A stretch of DNA of 64,000 nucleotides, taken from the NCBI GenBank assembly GCA_003024175.1, contig MDYQ01000049.1:62001-126000 (forward strand), written 5' to 3'. Positions 46,372 to 56,292 of the stretch are shown here, piece after piece. The first letter of the stretch is position 1, and each line of letters begins with the position of its first letter. A program made the position numbers and the translations under genes. The notes beneath the pieces are model-generated. The model saw only the letters and a program-made list of their open reading frames with translations. It ran no database searches and was not told the origin of the DNA. The DNA is from Planoprotostelium fungivorum. Its lineage: Eukaryota; Evosea; Variosea; Cavosteliida; Cavosteliaceae.

Positions 46372-47541
46372 ATGCCGAGAGGAGCACAGAAGCAGAAGGA
46401 GGTAGTCGAAGAAGAAGAGACTACAGAGGTCGTAGAACAGGTAGAGGAGGCTGTAGAGGAGGTAGCCACTCTACCAGTCAGCAAATTGGAAGGAAATGGA
46501 ATCACAGCGGCAGACATCAAGAAACTCACAGAGGGAGGATTCTTCACAGTTACTGCCGTAGCAACGGCCACCAAACGCGCTCTCATCGCCATCAAAGGAA
46601 TCAGTGAACAGAAGGCAGACAAACTCTTGGCAGAAGGTACACCGTCTCCTGTTTCTCTCCCTTAACCTCTTCACAGCCGGCAAACTCGTTCCAATGGGCT
46701 TCCATTCCGCCGCCGAAGTCCACCGAGAGAGGCAAGATATCATCTATCTCGGAACGGGATCGAAGGAGTTGGACAAGATCTTGGACGGAGGCATCGAAAC
46801 TGGTTCCATCACCGAGCTCTTTGGAGAGTTTCGAACTGGAAAGACGCAGATATGCCACCAATTGTGCGTCACGTGCCAGCTCCCATTGACCCAAGGAGGA
46901 GGAGAAGGGAGAGCCATGTACATAGACACGGAAGGAACGTTCCGACCAGAACGCATCTTGGCCATCGCAGAGCGATACGGCCTCGTGGGAGAAGATGCGT
47001 TAGACAACATCGCCGTCGCCAGAGCTTACAACTCGGACCATCAGCTGTCCCTCCTCACCCAAGCATCGGCCATGATGTCTGAAAACCGTTTTGCTCTCCT
47101 CGTCGTCGATTCTGCGACGAATCTCTACCGAACGGATTACTCTGGAAGAGGAGAGCTATCGGACAGACAGAGACATTTGGCCAAGTTCATGCGGATGCTG
47201 ATGCGCATCGCCGACGAATACGGAGTCGCAGTCGTCATTACGAATCAAGTCGTCGCTCAGGTGACACATCATCCATCGTCATCGCATTCGTTCACCATCT
47301 CGATCGAATGACGTCACCGACTCATGATCTTCAGGTCGATGGTGGAGCCATGTTCGCCGGAGCCGACTCAAAGAAGCCGATCGGAGGTCACATCATGGGT
47401 CACGCATCGACGACGAGGCTGTCTTTCCGAAAGGGAAGAGGAGAGACGAGGATCTGCAAGATCTACGACAGTCCTTCTCTTCCCGAGTCAGAGGCCACCT
47501 TCTCCATCAACGCCGACGGTATCGGTGACGCCGTGGAATAA
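46372..47541 (+). CDS. RAD51: RAD51 recombinase
   Basis: Three exons (46372-46636, 46677-47260, 47335-47541) give 351 aa. An acidic Glu/Val-rich leader precedes the HhH N-domain ([33 protein letters not shown]). The linker holds the FxxA polymerisation motif in [13 protein letters not shown]. The core has Walker [10 protein letters not shown], Walker [11 protein letters not shown], the [20 protein letters not shown] stretch with loop 1 following, and the [20 protein letters not shown] end. [11 protein letters not shown] and the spacing fit RAD51 rather than DMC1. It forms filaments on ssDNA for homologous recombination. Walker A has FRTGKT as in human RAD51. Confidence 0.95.
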
Positions 47542-48211
47542 ATTTTATTTTGGAACGTGTATTCTGCCGAAAGTGTGACGAGAGGACAGAGACAGTTCTG
47601 ATGGTGGAGCGAGAACGGGTCAGATCCAAGCTCTGTATGATGTATGATGTATGTATCATAGCTGTAACGTTCATAGTGAGTATTAATACAGTGGGAATGA
47701 GATGGTTCAATATGAGAAGAGCAGAACGGGTGCGGTGCTCACCGTGGACCTGTCGTATAAATCGTGAGATAGAGCAACGATCAGATGCAACTCGTGTAAA
47801 GGTGCATTTACCGTTATCGGCAGTGTAGATGCGGTGTAGATGCGGTGTAGATGTGGGAATCGGTGAGAAAAAATATGACGAATATAATAGAGGGACGGGT
47901 TCACCAAGGTGACGCTCTGAACATTCGGAGTGTGCACTGCATCTGCACGTGTTCTATGAGGAGAGAATAGAGGAGAGAAAATGTCCCGGGAGCGTCTGAG
48001 CTTCTCGCGCGGACGGCTCCATCGCTGATTGAATAGTCCTGTCTCCTGCGTGACAGGCAGCCCAAATTAGATCGATATTTCGATCTCTTTTCCCAATTTT
48101 ACTTTTTTTTTTGATAGATCTAGGAACAGCTGGGGGCACCATAGCGTCTGAATAATAGAGGAACTAATTCAAACAGAATCGAACCGCTCGCAAGCGAGAG
48201 AGTCACGCACG
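47542..48211. other. Intergenic region between RAD51 and the CAMK-like kinase
   Basis: This 670-bp interval contains an 11-bp tandem repeat (47824-47856) and a T-rich run near 48107. Neither strand holds a gene-like frame. It should carry the RAD51 3' end (AATAAA at 47538, overlapping the stop) and the kinase promoter. Confidence 0.45.
47824..47856 (+). repeat. 11-bp tandem repeat, about three copies
   Basis: GTGTAGATGCG is repeated three times head to tail, the last copy ending GTGTAGATGTG. It lies in the RAD51-kinase intergenic region with no visible link to a gene. Confidence 0.7.
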
Positions 48212-49222
48212 ATGGCACCCGTCTTTGACAACTACGTCGTCTCTGATGTACATGGTACGTACAACAAAGCGATCCAGTGTTCGAATCGTCTTCTGAAATG
48301 ATCCAGGCGAGGGATCATTTGGTCAAGTCTTTCGAGGTGTTCAGACTGCCACTGGAAGAGAAGTTGTCGTCAAACAGGTCCCACCTACACATAAGCTGAG
48401 GGCGGAGATCGAGACCGGTGAGCATTCACCGATGCATATCGTCTCGACTGACCTATCTTGTAGGTCTGATCACCAGAGGGATAGAAGGCGTCTCATACTT
48501 TCACGAGATGATAGAGACATCGGAGGGAACGGTGATTTAATTTTGCACGATATGGGTATCTGTAGACTGATGGGATTGTAGTTCCTCGTGTTCGATCTCA
48601 TTCATGGGAAAGATCTTTTCGCTTGGATGGAAGAGAGACAATTCGAACCGCTAACAGAAATGGAGGCGAGGAACATCATGATACAACTCCTCCGAACCGT
48701 CAACATCTTACATCTGGTGAGCCGACCACATCGATCCACTTCACATCATTAACATCGGAACAGCAAGGCGTCTGTCACCGTGACATCAAACTGGAAAACA
48801 TCATCATCGATCGAGATGGAAACGTGAAGCTCATCGACTTTGGTCTCTCACAACATCACCTCGGCCCCAACGATCTCTGCTCCGATTTCGCAGGGAGCGT
48901 GGAATACTCACCACCAGAGGTTCTCTTATGTCAGATCCCCTTCTCTCCCACCAAAGTCGACGTCTGGTCATTAGGGGTCCTCCTCTACTGCCTCATCCAC
49001 GCCGTCTTTCCGTTCGTGTTCGAGCCGATGGATATGCAGAAGATGTTGGTGACGGGTAGACATCCAGCGGTTACTTTCTCTTCTCCCATCTCTCCAGAGT
49101 TGAGAACGATGTTGAAACAGATGCTGGATGTGACACCATCGAACCGACCTGACATCGCCACACTGCTCAACTCACCCTGGTTGCATTTGAAGGGTGAGGT
49201 GGAAGATTTCGATCGGTGCTAA
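48212..49222 (+). CDS. CAMK/Snf1-like serine/threonine protein kinase
   Basis: Five exons (48212-48254, 48307-48417, 48464-48531, 48582-48716, 48764-49222) give 271 aa, almost exactly one kinase domain. The glycine loop is VHGEGSFGQVFRG, the ATP lysine is in REVVVKQV, and the catalytic loop is CHRDIKLENIIIDRDGNVKL. The Mg2+ motif is IDFGLSQHHLG, the activation-loop end SVEYSPPEVL (SPPE replacing APE), helix F VDVWSLGVLLYCLIHAVFPF, and the end RPDIATLLNSPWLHLKGEVE. The HRDIKLEN and W-S-LGVLLY patterns place it near CAMK/AMPK-like kinases. No regulatory domain is attached. Confidence 0.88.
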
Positions 49223-49390
49223 TGTAAGACAGAAGAAGGAATGGAATCAAATTGATGGAATAGAGAAGAGTTTTGTACATAGGTTTCGCAAGAGAAGAAA
49301 ATGAAGAATAAAAGTTAAATTATTTTCGGTTGTAGTAGGTGTCCGGTGTCTACAACGAAAGCCGAAAACTGATAACGCACAGACTACGGG

Positions 49391-50426
49391 ATGGACTGGC
49401 TGTCTTCCAGTCACGGATGGCTGAGCGTTAGTTCGTCCGCCATCTTAATAGCATCTACGATCACGTTTAACGAGCTCTCGGCAGAATCCTCCGACATCAT
49501 ATATCCCGCCTTGTCTTTGGCTGCACTCATCTTGACGACTGCATGTAAGATCCTGTTATACACTCTTATATACGAAAATCGATCTCCTATCATAATTCAA
49601 CCATTCCATCATGTGCGATCTCGAACATATACTGAGAGGGAAAGCAATCACGATCGGACACATTCTCGCTACGTTTCTCCACGACTTTGATCAGATCTCT
49701 TCCTCTATCGTCATCGCCTCTTTGGAGATCTTGAACTACCTCCCGCTCCTATTCTTATTCTCGAGTGTAACCTTCCTCATCTTTCACTGGTGCTCATTCA
49801 TCTCTCCATTCTTTCTGATCTCACCCTGCTTTTCTAATTCTAATCGACAACAAGGGCACAACATTACACGGTCGTAGGCAAATTCGAGATCCAAAAGAGC
49901 ACTGATCCAGGCACAAAAGTCAGTGTGGGCTTCAAGAAGCTGAAGAGATTTCTCATCAACATCAACATCGCCCTCTACACCGTCTTCCTGCTCTTCTTCT
50001 TTCTCCACTGTCTCCCATCACTCAAGGTGCTGCACCCCATCCATCATATCATCACCAATCGACTCATCCGATCAGACCTTCATGCCGCTTCTCAGCAGCT
50101 CCACCCTCTTAATCGTCGCCGGCTCCGCTCTGCACGTTCTCATCCGTCATCGACTGTTGAGCATCTCGTTCATCGAGGGAGACAACAACTCCGTGTCCAG
50201 TAAGATCCAGAGGCTAACTCGATACGTACTCTTCTCCACACAATTCATGCTGCTGCTCATCGTCCTGTTCTCTCTCTACAACGCGATAGCCCTGTACGAG
50301 TACGTCAGTGGTGGAGAACTCGAAGGAATCTCGTGGAAATTTTACGGAAATTCGGTGTGGAAGGGAATGTGTGTGGTACACGCTGCCATTCAACTTTACA
50401 TATTGAGAAGGTCTTTCTCTGGGTGA
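49391..50426 (+). CDS. TOM1/THH1-like seven-transmembrane protein (DUF1084-like)
   Basis: Exons encode hydrophobic segments in 7TM order: DIIYPALSLAALILTTA, ILATFLHDFDQISSSIVIAS, ILNYLPLLFLFSSVTFLIFH leading into WAQHYTVVGKFEIQK, LININIALYTVFLLFFFLHC, LLSSSTLLIVAGSALHVLIR, LFSTQFMLLLIVLFSLYNAI and GMCVVHAAIQLYILRRSFSG. The FHWAQHYTVV element matches the FFWAEIYHQA motif of plant TOM1/THH1 proteins (tonoplast or vesicle 7TM). The first intron exit is ambiguous (acceptor GAGAG or AAAG near 49636). A TGA at 50424-50426 would end the protein after SFSG, but that stop lies inside a perfect GT-AG intron whose removal reads into the CHK kinase exon, so this gene may continue as the next feature. Confidence 0.65.
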
Positions 50427-50467
50427 GAAAATAATTTTTGTGTGTGAATTTTTCTCAATGAAATCAG

Positions 50468-52412
50468 GTGGTCCGAGCTTCCACTCAATTCGGCCACCGT
50501 TAAGGTATTCGATCCATTTCTCATTCGAACGAATTCATCATCGAGTGATCATCATCGATGCCACGATGATCAAATCGACACATATCATCTTCATATCATC
50601 CTCACTTCATCTTCTCATCATCGATGTACAAATTTCTCATCATTCTCACTTCCAATCAGCCAACTTGGTTAACGGACATCTTGCACTCTGCCCACGTGAT
50701 CGCCAGGAATAATCGAATATCATCCATCACCGCTAAATTACTGACGGTCAGTATCTACAACCCGCCATTTTCACTCACTCCCCCAGGGTGGATGTCACTT
50801 TCACGTCACTCGATTCGATCTCATTCTACAACGAGCAGATAAGAACGCTCCTAATTCTGTTGTACTGAAGGTGATCTTACGTTCTCTCATCTACAACGCT
50901 CGATCGTTATACCACGGACTTCTCTTCACATTATCTGTTTATTTATCATATATCTATCTATCTGTACATATGAGCCTCATCCTTATATTCAATCTATGTA
51001 CAATATTCGATCGTATAATGATACGCTGGATTTATATCTCATCATTGAAATATAAATCAGACGCTATCTTGGGATAAGACATTTCGAGAGAAGATGAGGC
51101 TGGCCGTGATGAAATGGATGGATTCTGCGGACAAAGAAGTCATGTATCTCAACAGCTACGAGATCGAATCGAGGTTTTATCGACACATGAGCCCCATCAT
51201 GAGAGGTGTTCGACTCCCGCACGTGAGTCGCATCGGCTCATCATCATCGTCACGATGTCTCCATCAGATCATCACCACCGTCACATCATCATCTCATCAT
51301 CACCATCACATCACCATCACATCACCATCACATCACCATCACATCACCATCACATCACCATCACATCACCTTCCATCACCGTGATACCATCATCTCGCAC
51401 ATCATCATCTCATCGTGCGATCGCGTTGACATACATCATCACATCATGACCATGTCATCAGGTCTACTTCAGTTTCGAAGACACGTTCAACAATCAATTC
51501 TGCACGGTGATGGAAGACATCTCCAGTCATTACGACGGACAACCCGACGGATTCGACCTGAGATCATCAGAGAGGATCATCGTGGACTTGGCCATTTTTC
51601 ACTCCCAACACTGGTCACGCCCAACACCACCGGACGGAACGAAATTTTGGAACATAGGAGGATATTGGACGGGTACGAAGACCGAGGTGAAACACTTCAC
51701 GGAAGGTTTTCCCGCCATTTTTTTGGCGGGAAATTGATTTTGAGACCAGGCGAACAAGGAAGAGTTCATGGAAGCTTGGTGTAAAGCCGTCGTCAACTTT
51801 AGAAAGGAACTCAATATCACGGAAGAATTAGAGACGTTGGGAGAGAGGCTGAACGAGAGACTGTCCTCTCTATCGAAACAATTCGACAGGATGGAACCAA
51901 AGACGCTCGTCCACGGTGACTACAAGATCTCCAACCTATTCGTACCGCCGGTGAGTACACCTCCAACACCGACACCTGATGTCTACAGGAGGGTGGTGTC
52001 TATGCGATCGATTGGCAGTGGTTTGGAATGGGTCCGGGAGCCTTAGACGTGTCTTACTTTATCGCGACGAGTCTGTCTCCTTCTCTATTGCATCGTGACG
52101 AACACTTTCTCTTCTTGTACTTTGAAACGTTGAGAGAGAACGTCGAGCTGAAAGACTTTACGATGGAACAACTGAGGAGACAGTATCGTCTGTGTTGGTT
52201 GGATTTCTTTGTTTACACGGTGGTGAGTTGATGATGACCAGATCGGGTGATGATGAGACGGACAGGTGGCCAAGTGGTCTAGGATGACGCCGGATGATGT
52301 GGAGACGTATCGTAGGGGGAAGAAGGATGGACTGCACTTGAGATCGTACGCACACATGATCAAGATGCTGCACGATGCGAACCGCTTCTTGAAAGAATTA
52401 GATAAAGAATAG
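50468..52412 (+). CDS. CHK/EcKinase-like small-molecule kinase (DUF1679-type)
   Basis: Exons give WSELPLNSATVK, PTWLTDILHSAHVIARNNRI, GGCHFHVTRFDLILQRADKN and APNSVVLK, then LNSYEIESRFYRHMSPIMRG, VYFSFEDTFNNQFCTVMEDI and FNIGGYWTG-type text, LGERLNERLSSLSKQFDRME. The phosphotransferase motifs follow: KTLVHGDYKISNLFV (Brenner-type HGDxxxxN) and VYAIDWQWFGMGPGALDVSY (metal Asp). The end is HMIKMLHDANRFLKELDKE. This is the CHK/ecdysteroid-kinase-like fold, which phosphorylates hydroxyls of small molecules. No ATG lies in frame before WSELPLN except through the upstream 7TM exon. Two introns carry a CCCGCCATTTT element, and another holds an 11-bp repeat. Confidence 0.78.
51296..51372 (+). repeat. 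11-bp CACATCACCAT tandem repeat in a CHK-kinase intron
   Basis: About six uninterrupted copies of CACATCACCAT lie within the intron that separates HMSPIMRGVRLP from VYFSFEDTF. The surrounding intron is also rich in ATC trinucleotides. It is a length-variable minisatellite with no coding role. Confidence 0.8.
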
Positions 52413-52719
52413 TTCGAATGAAAGAATCGCATTGTGAGACCTCTTAAGATGACACAACACATGCAGGTGGCTTTACAGATGAATCATCTATGCTCACGAT
52501 GTAGAGCCTCAGTGGGAGAAGGATGGACTACACTCACGATTGTACGCGATCGAGGTGCCGCTCTTGAGATCGTACGCACACACGATGAAGATGCTTCACG
52601 AAGCGAACTGCTTCTTGCAAGAATTCAGATGAGTACAGTTCACATGCATCATCCAAAGAGATCTCACGATACATCTAAAGTGCATTGGATGATTTATTTG
52701 TAAACTTTGAGCTTTCCTC
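52413..52719. other. Interval downstream of the CHK kinase with a duplicated 3' fragment
   Basis: This interval of 307 bp contains a partial duplicate of the kinase's last exon (described separately) and the 3' flank of the convergent type I glycoprotein gene. I see nothing else. Confidence 0.5.
52490..52640 (+). pseudogene. Duplicated fragment of the CHK kinase last exon
   Basis: GAGAAGGATGGACTACACTC and the following TTGAGATCGTACGCACACAC GATGAAGATGCT stretch repeat the terminal exon at 52319-52400, which reads GACTGCACTTGAGATCGTAC and on. About 80 bp match, with a 30-bp insertion. It lies directly downstream in the same orientation, so it is a tandem partial duplication without coding potential of its own. 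Confidence 0.65.
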
Positions 52720-55244
52720 TCATTGCAGAGGAATGTAATTACGCTTCTGCCTCTTCCTGATCAAGATGAAGGCCACGACGGCCCCCGCCACTACGATCAA
52801 ACCCCCGACGACGGAGACAGGGATGATCCATCTCAGAGGACTGGGTCCTTGTGGCTCCGTTTCTTTGGGTGGTTCTTCCTTGTTCTCGGCTAAGACGAGC
52901 TCGCTCCGGATGGTCTGCCCGTAGCCGCCGTAGACTGAGCTCGAAATATGGTACGTACAAGTCCCCGTCACGTACATGATGTATCGTCCGTACGAGATGT
53001 TCGCGTACGTCTCCATCTTCGTCTTCGACAGAGAGAAAGAAGCCAAGGCAGACGTCTCGTTGAGGTCGTAGATCTGCACGACGAGAAGGAAATCGCCGCA
53101 GGTGCATCGATCGTCTGACACGTTGTACGCTCTCAGTGTCTTCAAATTGGAGGATGCCGATGCATTGGTGACCTTCAGTTGAAAGTTGTCTGGGGTGATC
53201 GCAGCGTCCACTTGCATGAGGTCGTGGTAAAAGTAGAACGTGGATTCGTCGTTGAGTCGTGGTACGAACGGTGAGCTCGTGATGTTGCTTCCTTCCTTCG
53301 TGTAGACCACTGACACTGAGGGGATGGTACTGTAGGACTTGATGCAAGTGGCATCGACTGGATACTCAGGTGTAGTACGGTACGTGAATTGTCCCTGGGA
53401 CACCGGCACCGATTGTGCGTCAATGTATAGCTGCTTGTTTCCAAAGTGGAATTCCTGCGCTTCCCAGCCACAGATGCTGGGCACTCCCGTAGCATTCCAC
53501 CAGATCTGTATCTTGCCAGAGTCTCTTCCCGCCAAAGCTGTCATGCGGGTCTCCGTCTCGTTGTAATATCCCCACGGATAGTATCTCGCAAAGAGAACGT
53601 CGGCAGGACGGATTTCCACCTCGAGCGGTTTCGATCTCGTCGTGATTTGGTGTCCCTCGCTCTCGAGGTAGACCTTGACCGTCTTGTGTGTGCAGCTGTT
53701 CTCGTCTGGGAGAGAGAAAGTCGTGTACGTGTCCGATTCACGATGATCGATGACCCTGCGATGATCGCCATCTTCTATGATGAGATGATGAGAATACAGG
53801 TCGTCATCTGCGCAGAGCTGGGCCAAATAGATCCTGGCCAGGAGAAGAGTCAGGCTGGTTCCGTTGGACCAGCCGTAGGCGATATCAGGAGTGGGAGGTA
53901 CGTAGGTTACGTACAGGGCGGTCTCGTTGTAGACGACTGACACGGTGTAGTTCGTCACGTCCTTTTTCCAGCAATTCGAGGTGGTCCGAATGGAGTCCGA
54001 GAAATTGGTCGGAATTCCGCCTCGGACTGGTGTGTACGTAAGGGATGACACTTGACTGAGAGATATCTCGTCGATGGTGTAAGAGGTGGAGCGAGAGAGG
54101 TTGAGGTAAGAGTTATCGTAGATCGTCGAGATGATCAGCCGGTGGATGATGAGACGTTTGGCGTGCCCCCCAGGTGGTAGAATGGATCGCCTGCACGTTC
54201 ACTTCCTCTGCTTGTATCTCTGAGATGACCCATCCTCCTTCGAGATGCAGGGTCGACGACCCTCGGATGTCCTTCAGCTGGCTCACGCCTCTGCTCTGGG
54301 CAGTCCAGCGTCCCCTGATGACGGTGTCTTCGATGTCGATGATGAAATCCTCGTCGCCGAATATCCGTTGTGATGCGTTGAAAAAGCCAAAGTTGCGATC
54401 TGAGATGGTCGAGTTCGATGGTGAGTCGTTCGGGGTGATGGAAGGTGATGTCGAGTCCAGAGTGCAGTTTGTGATGGTGAAGGACTCAGCAAACCAAGAG
54501 AGGGGACCGAGGATGGACGTGCCTTCCAGAGCGACGGACGAGCTGGAAGATGTGATGGCCGCTCGTTTGTCTCCCTTTGGAGTGTGGACTATGGTGGTGG
54601 ACACGACGTCCAGATACCCAGTCCAACTGACTTCTGAGCCGACGTTGACTGTTCCATCAGCCATTAAAGTGTGGCCCGAGTTGAAGGTGTTGAGGTTGGT
54701 CACTCCGGGTAAGAAGGACAGCCGTGCATGTTCGAACGAGGCGCTTTCACAAGATAGGGTCGAATCGACAAATTGGATGTCACTGCTGTTCGACTGGACA
54801 GAGAGATCTTGTCGAATGAGGACAGTGGAAGCATTCAGAATGAAGGTGGAATCGGTTACGGAGAGATTGAAAGAGGAAACGTTGGAGTGAGCCCAGGTCA
54901 ACTGACTGAAGAAAGAGTGAGCTTCTGGTGATTGACGAAATGAGATCTCGAGATCTCGAACATACCTGTCACGAATGTGTATATCCCTGACGACCAGGAT
55001 CACATTGGATAACGTCACATTGTCCACAGACTGGAAGATGATTGTGGATTCTGCAGTCGGCAGTGTCTGTCCTGAGGTACAGTTCCAGCACTGAGACTCT
55101 TATCAGAACAGTTGTGAGAGATCAACTGTTCACCTGAGAGAAAGGCAGTGTTGCATTGTCACAGCTGTTGAGGAAATAGCAATCGTCTGCCACAGAGAAA
55201 GATATGCAGAAGGACAGGAGGAGGAGGAGCCTGGTTGATACCAT
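52720..55244 (-). CDS. Large type I membrane glycoprotein with YxxPhi tail (paralogue 2)
   Basis: The layout is the same as the gene at 8182-10833. The signal peptide is MVSTRLLLLLSFCISFSVAD, then DCYFLNSCDNATLPFSQ, then CWNCTSG after the first intron. The luminal domain carries many sequons (NSSDIQFVDSTLSCESASFE and others), and YTPVRGGIPTNFSD parallels VTPVRGGIPNM of paralogue 1. The end is one helix (WIIPVSVVGGLIVVAGAVVA) and the tail RKRQKRNYIPLQ, where YIPL is a YxxPhi signal. Near 54180 the frame switches by one base between AEEVNVQAIH and PPGGHAKRLIIHRLIIS, and no intron there can explain it. The gene may therefore be broken or contain an assembly indel. Function unknown. Confidence 0.75.
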
Positions 55245-56292
55245 CTCCCTTCTCTATGTTCAACAAAAAACAATATATGGCCAAAGATGAAACTGCCACG
55301 AAATGGCCCTACTTTATTCTTAACTGTCCGACAGCCCTCGGTTGCAAGCGATGATGATAACATAACCAATCTTGTCAGCGGTCAGTCAAAGTCAAGTTGG
55401 CGTCCTTCGCTTCGGGCGACGAATTTCGCGGGGGGCATTTCTCTCCAGTGTCAAACTTCAGCATGTCTTCGAAGAGTGAGGCATCTCGAAAAGGTAGGAA
55501 TTCAGAACTTAGAAGTTGGTCAGAGGACAGTTGATGAGAAGATTTGAGGGATGCGATATCGCAGAACTGTTAGGAACGCATTCACTTCTTATCGTTATGT
55601 AGACGGAGGACATCTGCCGACTACAACGAACATTCAGAGGCTAATAAATCACTCTCACCGGAGACTCAACGGTCTGCCTTCGCCAGAGAACCCTTTCTGA
55701 ACCGCCGAATCATTTCGGTCGTTAACAAGAACTTCCATCATAGGGCGTCCCCTATACAGTCCATCTAACTCTTCATAGGTCGCCGTCTGGCATTCGATGG
55801 AGATCCATGCCTCAATCAAATGCTGGTGATGGGTACACAAGAACGAGCAGAGGCTGCAGTGGAGCATACGAGGTACAGGGCACAGGCGAGACGATGAATA
55901 AACCATGAATGTTTGAGGATCTCTCATGTGTTCACTTTTCTATGAAATTTCCCACACAATGTATATTTTCGCTCGATTCAAACCGAAAGAAAGTCAAGTA
56001 CGGTGAGACGACCTTGACTTTCGAGCCTTCATTCTATCAGCCAGTCCCCACAGCTCCTAGAGTTTCTCGAGTTACAGTTGGGTCTATCGGATTGTTTGCT
56101 GTGACATATCGTTTCATGGCTGTCACATCTCGATATACCGTTCCGGACCGCGCCAGATGGCCTTCGCACAATATCTTTCGTTCGCCTCTGACTGCGAATT
56201 TTTAGACGTGTTCCCTATCCCAGTGCCACACTTTCTAAGACACCAGGGAGTTCAACATCCGAAGGTTTCGTATACACGAGACACCGAACACC
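55245..56292. other. Gene-poor interval between glycoprotein 2 and LRR kinase D
   Basis: This interval of 1.05 kb has no supportable gene. Minus-strand 55655-55780 reads YEELDGLYRGRPMMEVLVND before a stop, and plus-strand 55937-56010 reads MCSLFYEISHTMYIFARFKP up to a GTGAGA donor. Both are coding-like but orphaned. Confidence 0.35.

Noticed and set aside
46293-46622. Ser/Thr-rich minus-strand frame over RAD51 exon 1
   Set aside because: Antisense shadow of the acidic RAD51 leader.
51296-51372. CRISPR-like array
   Set aside because: The repeat has no spacers; it is a simple 11-bp minisatellite inside an intron.
53446-53940. A 164-codon + strand open frame
   Set aside because: Shadow of the glycoprotein coding strand; rich in Arg/Val from reverse-complement codon bias.
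54174-54890. A 238-codon + strand open frame
   Set aside because: It is antisense to the second type I glycoprotein, with low-complexity composition imposed by that gene's codons, and has no splice or domain evidence.
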